This document shows, in pieces, positions 33,780 to 40,955 of a DNA stretch of 64,000 nt (its first letter is position 1; each line of letters starts with the position of its first letter). The notes under the pieces are model-generated. The model had not been told where the DNA came from. It searched no databases and was given only the letters and a program-made list of their open reading frames with translations. The position numbers and the translations under genes are program-made. This DNA comes from Fen-1258 sp041658245 (GTDB lineage: Bacteria; Bacteroidota; Ignavibacteria; Ignavibacteriales; Melioribacteraceae): positions 3,605 to 67,604 of the forward strand of contig JBBAAM010000015.1 in NCBI GenBank assembly GCA_041658245.1, read 5' to 3'.

Positions 33780-36092
33780 ATGGACATAAAACAGAAACCA
33801 AAATTTGCAAATAAACTGAAAAAGCCAAAAAAGAAAACCTTAAAATATATTTTCATTGGCGGAGGAGTTTTTATTGTAGTAGCAATCTTTTTATTCATGC
33901 AATACGTTTCCGAAGGATTGCCTTCACTGGAAGAATTGGAAAATCCGAGCGCTCAACTTGCAACAAATGTTTGGAGTAAAGACGGACAGCTAATCGGATC
34001 ATTCTTTAATGAGAATCGTGTAGAAGTTAGTATTGACAGTATTCCTGCTAATGTAATAAATGCTTTGATTGCTACAGAAGACAAGAATTTTTATCATCAT
34101 TGGGGGGTAGACCTTCAACGCTTTATTAAAGCAATGGTTAAAAATATTTTACTCTTTAAGCGTGAAGGCGCCAGTACAATAACGCAACAGCTTGCTAAAA
34201 ATTTATACGGATTAAAAAGCCGAAATGAATCCGCTCGCGGAACTGTTATAAGAAAAATTAGAGAATGGATTACAGCGATCCAAATCGAAAAAAATTATAC
34301 TAAACGTGAAATATTGGAGATGTACTTTAATACATCATATTTCGGACATGGCGCTTACGGATTAAGTGTTGCAGCAAGAGCATATTTTAATAAAAGTGTG
34401 AAAGAACTGACGATCACCGATGCAGGTGTTTTAATTTCTTTGCTTAAATCATCAGTTTATTACAACCCGTTTGATAAATACGAAAATTCCCTAAGACGAA
34501 GAAATCTTGTAATGCAGAATATGGTTGCTGATGGTTTCTTAGAAGAATCACAATTTGAAAAACTTAAAATGGAGCCGATCAAACTTTCATATAAAAAGAT
34601 TGAAGAAGGAATTCAAGGCGGCATAGCTCCTCACTTTCTTGAATATATTCGTCAGCAGCTTGTTAAACTTGCACCAAAGTATGGATTAAATCTTTATGAA
34701 GGCGGATTGAACATCTACACTACATTAGACTACCGAATGCAAAAGATTGCTAACAATGCCGTTAAAGTTCATCTGGAAGATTTTCAAAAACAATTTGATA
34801 AAAATTGGAATTGGCAAAAATATTCTGTCTTACTAACTGAGTTAACAGATAAAGCTATTAAGAATCATCCCGAATACAAAATTGCAGCAAACCAGGAAGA
34901 AAAAAGAATTGTATATAATCGTTTACAACGGGATAATCATTTAATAGACTCAGTAAAAAGAATTGGGAAAAGGATTGAAGTAGGTTTTGTAGTTATTGAT
35001 CCGAAGAATGGTGAAGTCCGCACAATGGTAGGCGGACGTGATCAAACATTTTTATACGGATTGAATCATGCAACACAAATTAAACGCCAACCCGGTTCGG
35101 CATTCAAACCTATTGTTTATTCTGTTGCAATTGATGATGGTTTGTATCCTGCGTATCCAATTCTTAATCAGCGATTTAATTATGATGATGGTTCAGCAAA
35201 GATTTGGAGTCCGGAAAATTTTGATCGCTCAACAAGCGGATTTGTAACCCTAAGAGATGCTTTGAAAGAATCATTAAACTTAGTTTCAGCAAGATTAATT
35301 ATTGAGGGGCACGCTCCTTTGTGGAAGATTGGAAGATTTGCTGAGAAGATGGGAATAAAAACTAAACTTGATCTTGTTCCATCAATTTCATTAGGTACAT
35401 CGGTTATTTCTCCAATCGAATTGACTTCTGCATTTGCAACTCTTGCTAATAGAGGTATCTACAATGAACCAATCTCTATTCTTAGAATTGAAGATAAAGA
35501 TGGAGTACTGATCGAGAATTTTACTTCTTATGCAAGTGAAGCAATACCGGAAGAGACTGCATATATTGTAACAGATATGCTGAGGACAGCAATTGATGCG
35601 GGAACCGGACAAGCAGCCCGATCGAGATATAATTTTCAGCGTCCTGCTGCAGGTAAAACCGGGACCACACAAGATTTTGCAGATGCTTGGTATGTTGGAT
35701 TTACTCCGCAGTTAGCTGGTGGTGTTTGGGTTGGATTCGATGATCAGCGAGTTTCTTTTACTGGAGATTACGGACAGGGAGCGCGTGCTGCATTACCGAT
35801 TTGGGCAATATTTATGCATGATGTTTATGAACGGTTAAATCTTCCTGTTGAAGATTTTATTCCACCTGCAAGCGGAAAAATAGTTCAAGCTAGGTTTTGT
35901 AAGGAATCAATATATGAATTAGGTGATCCAAAATTGTACTCTGCTGATTGCATGACAGGTGTATTGACGGATATTATTAACATTAAAGATATGCCTCCTA
36001 CTTTTGATGCTTATCGCGATACTACTATGAAATTTTTTGATCGCTATCAAATAAAAGATACTGTAAAGCATGAAGCCAAAGAGATACGCTAA
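33780..36092 (+). CDS. Bifunctional penicillin-binding protein 1A
   Basis: A 770-residue class A PBP. The N-terminal membrane helix (YIFIGGGVFIVVAIFLFMQYV) is followed by the GT51 transglycosylase with ATEDKNFYHHWGVD, GASTITQQLAKNLY and EILEMYFNTSYFGHGAYG, then the transpeptidase with SxxK PGSAFKP, SxN (SLN) and GKTGTTQDFADAW. It polymerises and crosslinks peptidoglycan. The gene closes the M1-lpxH-PBP run, all within 12 bp of each other, and ends 10 bp before a palindromic repeat. The name mrcA/ponA could apply. Confidence 0.93.
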   Translation: MDIKQKPKFANKLKKPKKKTLKYIFIGGGVFIVVAIFLFMQYVSEGLPSLEELENPSAQLATNVWSKDGQLIGSFFNENRVEVSIDSIPANVINALIATEDKNFYHHWGVDLQRFIKAMVKNILLFKREGASTITQQLAKNLYGLKSRNESARGTVIRKIREWITAIQIEKNYTKREILEMYFNTSYFGHGAYGLSVAARAYFNKSVKELTITDAGVLISLLKSSVYYNPFDKYENSLRRRNLVMQNMVADGFLEESQFEKLKMEPIKLSYKKIEEGIQGGIAPHFLEYIRQQLVKLAPKYGLNLYEGGLNIYTTLDYRMQKIANNAVKVHLEDFQKQFDKNWNWQKYSVLLTELTDKAIKNHPEYKIAANQEEKRIVYNRLQRDNHLIDSVKRIGKRIEVGFVVIDPKNGEVRTMVGGRDQTFLYGLNHATQIKRQPGSAFKPIVYSVAIDDGLYPAYPILNQRFNYDDGSAKIWSPENFDRSTSGFVTLRDALKESLNLVSARLIIEGHAPLWKIGRFAEKMGIKTKLDLVPSISLGTSVISPIELTSAFATLANRGIYNEPISILRIEDKDGVLIENFTSYASEAIPEETAYIVTDMLRTAIDAGTGQAARSRYNFQRPAAGKTGTTQDFADAWYVGFTPQLAGGVWVGFDDQRVSFTGDYGQGARAALPIWAIFMHDVYERLNLPVEDFIPPASGKIVQARFCKESIYELGDPKLYSADCMTGVLTDIINIKDMPPTFDAYRDTTMKFFDRYQIKDTVKHEAKEIR

Positions 36093-36101
36093 TTAATCAG
36101 C

Positions 36102-36151
36102 AACCTTCGAGGTTACATTACCGCTATAACGATGTGTCAACCTCGAAGGTT
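36102..36151. repeat. 13-bp inverted repeat AACCTTCGAGGTT
   Basis: AACCTTCGAGGTT (36102-36114) and AACCTCGAAGGTT (36139-36151) are perfectly complementary and enclose 24 nt, of which ACAT/ATGT can extend the stem. The arm is itself nearly palindromic. It lies after the PBP1A stop without a T tract; it may stop transcription toward the tRNA region, but looks like a dispersed repeat. Confidence 0.6.
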
Positions 36152-36176
36152 ATGTTTACAAATATTAATTGAATTT

Positions 36177-36220
36177 GCCCGGATGGCGGAACCTGCCTAC
36201 TGGCAGGCAGGTTGGTAGAC
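36177..36220 (+). pseudogene. 5' fragment of a tRNA-Leu, interrupted by a palindrome
   Basis: GCCCGGATGGCGGAA (36177-36191) then TTGGTAGAC (36212-36220) reproduce the first 24 bases of the intact tRNA-Leu at 36275, split in the D loop by 20 extra bases. After TTGGTAGAC the similarity ends, so the anticodon arm is missing and the fragment cannot be a functional tRNA alone. Its acceptor strand GCCCGGA is fully complementary to TCCGGGC at 36399-36405. Confidence 0.8.
36192..36211. repeat. 20-bp palindromic insertion in the tRNA-Leu D loop
   Basis: CCTGCCTACTGGCAGGCAGG folds as a 7-bp stem (CCTGCCT/AGGCAGG) with a 6-nt loop. It is exactly flanked by tRNA-Leu sequence on both sides, so it looks like a clean insertion. 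Its GC content is far above that of the surrounding DNA. Confidence 0.75.
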
Positions 36221-36274
36221 AATTAAGAAAATATTTAGATTAATAGAATTCAAAGATCATTCAAATAAATTTTT

Positions 36275-36358
36275 GCCCGGATGGCGGAATTGGTAGACGC
36301 GCTAGCTTCAGGAGCTAGTGAGAGCAATCTCGTAGGGGTTCGAGTCCCCTTCTGGGCA
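36275..36358 (+). tRNA. tRNA-Leu (anticodon CAG)
   Basis: An 84-nt class II tRNA. Acceptor GCCCGGA pairs with TCTGGGC through one G-T pair; the D arm is GCGGAATTGGTAGACGC; the anticodon arm is CTAGC TTCAGGA GCTAG, giving anticodon CAG. The variable arm is GAGA GCAA TCTC, and the T arm is GGGG TTCGAGT CCCC. The discriminator is A and the CCA end is not encoded (ACT follows). It lies between two tRNA fragments and directly before the type I restriction locus. Confidence 0.93.
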
Positions 36359-36369
36359 CTAATAAATAG

Positions 36370-36407
36370 TGCAGGTTCGATCCGCCGCGGCGGACTGTTC
36401 CGGGCAC
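36370..36407 (+). pseudogene. 3' fragment of a tRNA, interrupted by a palindrome
   Basis: TGCAGGTTCGA followed by CTGTTCCGGGCAC is the T arm and acceptor 3' strand of a tRNA, split at the T loop by the palindrome TCCGCCGCGGCGGA (36381-36394). The acceptor TCCGGGC pairs perfectly with GCCCGGA of the fragment at 36177, but its T stem (GCAGG) differs from that of the intact tRNA (AGGGG), so it is from a different tRNA-Leu. It begins 11 bases after the intact tRNA ends. Confidence 0.7.
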
Positions 36408-36419
36408 GAAAGATTATTA

Positions 36420-36451
36420 TTGTAACCTTTCTCTAATTCATCTTAAATTTG
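36420..36451 (+). promoter_or_regulatory. Promoter of the type I restriction locus
   Basis: TTG (36420-36422), 21 bp, then TAAATTTG (36444-36451), a complete match to the Bacteroidota -7 element TAnnTTTG at about the usual distance from the -33 TTG. The hsdM ATG is 27 bp downstream. Confidence 0.55.
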
Positions 36452-36478
36452 ATTAACTGATAAATCCTCGAGTGTTAA

Positions 36479-38083
36479 ATGCCTAACAATCACAACGAAA
36501 TAGAGAAAAGACTTTGGGAAGCCGCAGATCAATTGCGCGCTAACTCTGCATTAAAATCTTCCGAGTATTCTGTTCCGGTTTTGGGTTTGATCTTTCTCCG
36601 TTATGCTGATTTTAAATTCAGTAATGCGAAAACTGCTATTGAAAAGGAACTCAAAAACTCTAATAGCCGCCAGAAGATTTCCAAACTTCACTTCCATGCA
36701 AAAGGAATTGTTTATTTACCGGAAGAGGCACAGTTCTCATATCTGCTCAATCTGCCGGAGAAAGAACCTATCGGCAAGCATATAAACTCTGCAATGAAGA
36801 AGATCGAGGAGGAGAATACCAATCTCAAAGATGTTCTGCCTAAAACATATACACAGTTCGAAAATGATGTTCTTTGGGCTTTGCTTAAAAACTTCTCATC
36901 CATACCAATGGATGTTAAGGGTGACTTGTTTGGAAAAATTTATGAATACTTCCTTGGTAACTTTGCAATGAAGGAAGGACAGAAAGGCGGAGAATTTTTT
37001 ACCCCAACTTCTTTAGTTGAACTACTTGTTGAAATCATAGAACCTTATCATGGAAAAATGTTTGATCCTGCAAGCGGTTCTGCAGGAATGTTTGTTCAGA
37101 GCGCTAAGTTTGTAAGTAAGCATAAGAAAAATCCCAGCGAAGAGATTTCTATATACGGGCAAGAGAAAACCGCAGAGACAATTCGGCTTGCAAAGATGAA
37201 TCTTGCAGTGCACGGACTTGAAGGCGATATACGCCAAACCAATACTTATTACGAAGACGTCTTTAACTGCGTTGGTGTTTTCGATTTTGTAATGGCTAAT
37301 CCGCCGTTTAATGTAAATGGTGTTGATAAAGAAAAACTTGTTAAAGATAAACGATACGCTCAAGGATTGCCGCGCGTTGATAACGGCAATTATTTATGGA
37401 TACAGATATTCTGGAATGCGTTGAATGAAAAAGGAAGAGCCGGATTTGTAATGGCAAACTCCGCAAGTGATGCGCGCCAGAGTGAATTTGATATACGCAA
37501 AAAACTTGTTGATGAAAACGCAGTTGATATGATGATAGCTGTTTCATCTAATTTCTTTTATACAGTTACACTTCCTTGCACACTCTGGTTCTTTGATAAA
37601 GGGAAAAAGAAATCGAACCGGAAAGACAAAGTTCTGTTTATTGATGCGCGTAATATCTTTACACAGATTGATCGCGCTCATCGGGAATACACACCAGAAC
37701 AGATACAGTTTATTGCTTCGATAGTTAAACTATACCGTGAAGAAAAGATTGAGGATTTTGGATTTCCAAATGATGATTTACGATTTCTAAAAGAAGAAAT
37801 GAAATTGAGCGATAAACAAATTGAAACTTTTCGTTCTTCGTTCTCCACTCTACACTATTCGGATGTTCCCGGCTTGTGTAAGGTTGCCACTATAAAAGAG
37901 ATTACAGAACAGAACTACTCTTTGAACCCGGGAAGATATGTTGGTGTAACCGAGAAAGCAGCTGATGATTTTGATTTCTATGAGAAGCTGGAAGAGTTGA
38001 ACGAGGAATTGGAAGTATTAAACTCTGAAGCGCGTGAACTTGAAGATAAAATTGCTGAGAATGTTGCTCAAATATTGAAGTGA
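36479..38083 (+). CDS. hsdM: Type I restriction enzyme, methyltransferase subunit
   Basis: The 534-residue modification subunit. The N-terminal helical domain (EIEKRLWEAADQLRANSALKSSEY) contacts HsdS; then KIYEYFLGNFAMKEGQKGGEFFTPTSLVELLV, the SAM motif MFDPASGSAGMFV and the catalytic MANPPFN for adenine N6-methylation. The C terminus is coiled (EELNEELEVLNSEARELEDKI), which binds HsdS. Two HsdM with one HsdS methylate the host sites. Its stop is 6 bp before hsdS. It starts the locus that follows the tRNA-Leu fragments. Confidence 0.95.
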   Translation: MPNNHNEIEKRLWEAADQLRANSALKSSEYSVPVLGLIFLRYADFKFSNAKTAIEKELKNSNSRQKISKLHFHAKGIVYLPEEAQFSYLLNLPEKEPIGKHINSAMKKIEEENTNLKDVLPKTYTQFENDVLWALLKNFSSIPMDVKGDLFGKIYEYFLGNFAMKEGQKGGEFFTPTSLVELLVEIIEPYHGKMFDPASGSAGMFVQSAKFVSKHKKNPSEEISIYGQEKTAETIRLAKMNLAVHGLEGDIRQTNTYYEDVFNCVGVFDFVMANPPFNVNGVDKEKLVKDKRYAQGLPRVDNGNYLWIQIFWNALNEKGRAGFVMANSASDARQSEFDIRKKLVDENAVDMMIAVSSNFFYTVTLPCTLWFFDKGKKKSNRKDKVLFIDARNIFTQIDRAHREYTPEQIQFIASIVKLYREEKIEDFGFPNDDLRFLKEEMKLSDKQIETFRSSFSTLHYSDVPGLCKVATIKEITEQNYSLNPGRYVGVTEKAADDFDFYEKLEELNEELEVLNSEARELEDKIAENVAQILK

Positions 38084-38089
38084 TAGGAA

Positions 38090-39313
38090 ATGCGCTTGGA
38101 GAAATATAAACTCGAAAAAGTATGCCATCTAATAACTGATGGCAAACATGGCGATTGTATCGATCAACCTAATTCGGGTTATTATTTCCTAAGTGCTAAA
38201 GATATTAAAGAAGGTTCAATAGATTATTCTAATGCAAGGCAAATAACTAGCGAAGATTTTGTTGATGTTCATAGAAGAACGAAGTTGGAGCCAAATGATA
38301 TTTTGATAACGAACAGCGGAACCATTGGAAGGATGGCTCTAGTTCCAAATACAAAAGACACTTTCAAAACGACTTTTCAAAAAAGTGTCGCAATAATAAA
38401 ACCTAACATTGAATTTGTTAAACCACGGTATCTATATTATACTTTCCGCTATAATCTTGATCGCCTAATTAGTTTTGCAAGTGGAACAGCACAGAAAAAT
38501 TTACTTCTGCGTGATTTACGCAATTTCGAAGTAGAATTGCCAAATCTTGAATTGCAAACCAAAATCGCATCTATACTTTCTGCTTACGATAACTTAATAG
38601 AAAACAACACGCGCCGCATACAAATATTAGAACAGATGGCTCAAACCATTTACAAAGAGTGGTTTGTAAACTTCCGCTTTCCCGGACACGAAAACACAAA
38701 GTTTGTTGACTCACCACTTGGCAAAATTCCGGAAGGTTGGGAGGTAAAAGAGTTGAGAACATTTGGGAATATAGTTACCGGAAAAACTCCAAGCACTTCT
38801 ATTACTGAAAACTTTGGCGAAGATATCCCTTTTATAAAAACTCCAGATATGCATGGGAATATTTTTATCATTAATACACAACAAAAACTTTCATATCAAG
38901 GCGCAGAATCACAGAGTAAAAAGTATTTACCTCCAAGAAGTATTTGTGTAAGCTGTATCGGTACCGCTGGTGTAGTCTCCATAAATTCTATGAAAGCTCA
39001 AACAAATCAACAAATAAATGCTGTCATCCTATATGATAATAAATGTTTGGAGTTCTTATTCTTTGCATTAAGGGACTTAAAAGAAACAATAAATTCGTAT
39101 GGTGCTAATGGTGCAACCATGGTTAATTTGAATAAAGAAAAGTTTTCCTCTTTAAATCAAGTTACTCCTTCAAAAGAGATTATTTACATGTACAGTGAAT
39201 TGGTATCTCCGATGTTTAGTCAAATTGAAAATCTCATATATATAAATCATAATCTCCGCCGCACACGCGACTTACTCTTGCCCAAGCTAATGAGCGGAGA
39301 GATAGAGGTATAA
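38090..39313 (+). CDS. hsdS: Type I restriction enzyme, specificity subunit
   Basis: The 407-residue DNA-recognition subunit. Target recognition domain 1 spans about residues 1-150, followed by a helical spacer (LELQTKIASILSAYDNLIEN, residues ~155-195), a second domain from GKIPEGWEVKELRTFG to about 355, and a second helix region ending RTRDLLLPKLMSGEIEV. Each domain reads half of a bipartite target. The C-terminal segment is partly duplicated at 39764, which shows that hsdS sequence has been rearranged here. Confidence 0.93.
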   Translation: MRLEKYKLEKVCHLITDGKHGDCIDQPNSGYYFLSAKDIKEGSIDYSNARQITSEDFVDVHRRTKLEPNDILITNSGTIGRMALVPNTKDTFKTTFQKSVAIIKPNIEFVKPRYLYYTFRYNLDRLISFASGTAQKNLLLRDLRNFEVELPNLELQTKIASILSAYDNLIENNTRRIQILEQMAQTIYKEWFVNFRFPGHENTKFVDSPLGKIPEGWEVKELRTFGNIVTGKTPSTSITENFGEDIPFIKTPDMHGNIFIINTQQKLSYQGAESQSKKYLPPRSICVSCIGTAGVVSINSMKAQTNQQINAVILYDNKCLEFLFFALRDLKETINSYGANGATMVNLNKEKFSSLNQVTPSKEIIYMYSELVSPMFSQIENLIYINHNLRRTRDLLLPKLMSGEIEV

Positions 39314-39329
39314 AAGGAAAGGAGAGCCA

Positions 39330-39731
39330 ATGGCTTTTGAAGAAAAATATTTAGATGTATTGCAAAACATAGAATTTCCAATTCAAGAAGTTTATAAAAC
39401 CGAAAAGGATTTAACCGACTATGATGTGCTTGCGGCAATAGAATCTTTAATTGAATTTTACACCGCCGAAGAAAGAAAAAGAGAACTGAGAAAATTTAAC
39501 CTTTCCGAAAAGTCCATACAAGTTTATGATGGAGTAAAAGAGATGTGCGATTTTCGTCTTGGCAAAAATATTTCTGATGATGTTGAGGTAGAAAGTACAC
39601 CGCCGCCTCTATCTATAAATGAAATACTGAATTGTTTAAAGACGATTAAAAACTCAATTAATAAATGGACAAAGAGAAATGGAAGGCAGGGTTATTTGAA
39701 TCTTGTAAAACAATATATGCCGTATGTCTGA
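39330..39731 (+). CDS. Small conserved protein linked to type I restriction loci, function unknown
   Basis: A 133-residue protein starting MAFEEKYLDVLQNIEFPIQEVY, with a helical middle (YDVLAAIESLIEFYTAEE), a RLGKNISDD turn, a PPPLS linker and a C-terminal helical part (LKTIKNSINKWTKRNGRQGYLNLVKQYM). I recall similar proteins in cyanobacteria and other bacteria, opening with L.NIEFPI and containing MC.(W/F)RLG, here MCDFRLG, but no function is known to me. The ribosome site AAAGGAGAG stands before the ATG, 16 bp after hsdS. It may be a control or accessory factor of the locus; this is inference. Confidence 0.7.
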   Translation: MAFEEKYLDVLQNIEFPIQEVYKTEKDLTDYDVLAAIESLIEFYTAEERKRELRKFNLSEKSIQVYDGVKEMCDFRLGKNISDDVEVESTPPPLSINEILNCLKTIKNSINKWTKRNGRQGYLNLVKQYMPYV

Positions 39732-39763
39732 AGTAACGCTTTTGGTATTGTACAAAATGCAAT

Positions 39764-39805
39764 TTGCTTTCACCCAAGCTAATAAGCGGAGAGGTAGAGG
39801 TGTAA
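39764..39805 (+). pseudogene. Remnant of a second hsdS 3' end
   Basis: The frame ending at the TAA at 39803-39805 reads LLSPKLISGEVEV, which matches the last residues of the intact HsdS (LLLPKLMSGEIEV) at 10 of 13 positions, with similar bases (about 30 of 36) as well. No further HsdS similarity is seen upstream, so it is the scar of a former second hsdS or a partial duplication. Confidence 0.75.
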
Positions 39806-39807
39806 AT

Positions 39808-39842
39808 GGGTAAGAGGTGAGAGGTAAGAAGTGAGAAGTAAA
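39808..39842 (+). repeat. Heptanucleotide array upstream of the MNT gene
   Basis: Five consecutive 7-bp units read GGGTAAG, AGGTGAG, AGGTAAG, AAGTGAG and AAGTAAA. The array joins the hsdS remnant to the operator-like repeats of the next gene. Change in unit number would alter that spacing. Confidence 0.55.
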
Positions 39843-39878
39843 TAAGTGTTTGCTTTTTATTTATGTTTATTTATTTTT

Positions 39879-39912
39879 GTACCCAAAAGGGTGCATATGT
39901 ACCCAAAAGGGA
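39879..39912 (+). promoter_or_regulatory. Tandem operator-like repeats, 20-bp period
   Basis: TGTACCCAAAAGGG occurs at 39879-39892 and 39899-39912, identical over 14 bp and spaced exactly 20 bp, about two helical turns. Each core is a palindrome (CCC-AAAA-GGG). The second copy ends 12 bp before the MNT gene start at 39925. The likely binder is the winged-helix part of that protein itself. Confidence 0.65.
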
Positions 39913-39924
39913 ACAGTTAAAATT

Positions 39925-40551
39925 ATGGTTATAAACAAAGTATTAGATGAAGTATTCAGCCGCTGGTCTAACCTTGCTGTATTACGCGCATTAAACAAGT
40001 ATGGTATTGGTATCTCCGGTCGCGAGGTTGCAAGGATTGCGGGTATAACTGTAAAAAACTGCTTCAATGCGCTTACAGATTTTGAAAACCTTGGAATTGT
40101 AAACAGAGTTCGTGGTGGCAGAGATCACTTATTCACATTAAACCGGGATCATTTCCTTGTTAAAGAAGGAATAATACCTCTGTTTGATGTTGAGGATAAG
40201 TTTGCAGAAGCGATCTTTGATGACATAAAGAAGAAATTAAAGAAGAAGTGTAATAGTGTTTATGTCTTTGGCAGTGTTGTGCTGAAAGAAGAAGATGTTG
40301 ACAGCGATTTAGATTTATGTGTTATCTATGATAAGGCAAGCGAAAAAGAATCACTGGAAGACACAATGTACGAACTGCAAACATTGTTGCGTAAAAAGTA
40401 TTCTGTAAATGCATCGCCATTTTATGTCACTACAGCGCAATTTTCAGTAAAAGCAAAAAGTAATAAGCCGCCAGTCGCGGACGTTATCAAGGAAGGAAAA
40501 TTGTTGTTTGGTAATTCCATAAAGGCGCTGCTAAATGCCAAAAGAAGCTAA
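39925..40551 (+). CDS. Winged-helix protein fused to an MNT-type nucleotidyltransferase
   Basis: From the ATG at 39925 the protein has 208 residues; the ORF could extend upstream, but that part would run through the operator repeats. The N-terminal half is a winged helix (GISGREVARIAGITVKNCFN, then RVRGGRDHLFTL). The second half is a minimal nucleotidyltransferase of the MNT class: YVFGSVVLKEEDVDSDLDLC, with GS followed by the DxD acid pair. MNT proteins often pair with HEPN proteins as antitoxin, AMPylating or guarding the toxin. The HEPN-like gene follows with a 17-bp overlap. The pair lies between hsdS and hsdR. Confidence 0.8.
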   Translation: MVINKVLDEVFSRWSNLAVLRALNKYGIGISGREVARIAGITVKNCFNALTDFENLGIVNRVRGGRDHLFTLNRDHFLVKEGIIPLFDVEDKFAEAIFDDIKKKLKKKCNSVYVFGSVVLKEEDVDSDLDLCVIYDKASEKESLEDTMYELQTLLRKKYSVNASPFYVTTAQFSVKAKSNKPPVADVIKEGKLLFGNSIKALLNAKRS

Positions 40552-40945
40552 GACTATAAAAGTTGATAAGACCGCTGCTATTAAGTATAGTGCGATAGGA
40601 AAAAGTTTTTACGATGCGGCTATTTCGGAGAGAGAACTAAGATGCTGGAATGCAGCGGGATTGTTGATTGTACATTCAGCTATTGCGTACGCAGACGCGC
40701 TTACTATAAAGTATGGCGGCGTTAAAAGCAAAAGTGAAAATCATCAAGATGTGGTTAAGTTGTTGGAAATTGTTGTTAAAGAATCTGAAAGTAAAAATAT
40801 TGCGTTGAATCAGTTAGAAAGATTAATTGCACACAAATCAACTGTTGCCTATAGTGGCGAGCTTTATGACGAGCAAGACATAGATAAATTATTTAAGCAT
40901 TTGGAGCGATTCAAAACTTGGGTAGAGAAACAGTTAAATGATTAA
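40535..40945 (+). CDS. HEPN-like domain protein, partner of the MNT protein
   Basis: A 136-residue helical protein opening AKTIKVDKTAAIKYSAIGKSFYDAA, then AAGLLIVHSAIAYADALTI, NHQDVVKLLEIV and RLIAHKSTVAYSG. The helix order and pairing with an MNT gene fit the HEPN superfamily. The usual RNase motif (R-x4-6-H) is not clearly present; the nearest is R-L-I-A-H with three residues between R and H, so nuclease activity is uncertain. The ATG lies inside the MNT gene (17-bp overlap), indicating coupled translation. hsdR starts 10 bp after the stop. Confidence 0.65.
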   Translation: MPKEAKTIKVDKTAAIKYSAIGKSFYDAAISERELRCWNAAGLLIVHSAIAYADALTIKYGGVKSKSENHQDVVKLLEIVVKESESKNIALNQLERLIAHKSTVAYSGELYDEQDIDKLFKHLERFKTWVEKQLND

Positions 40946-40955
40946 GGCGATATAA

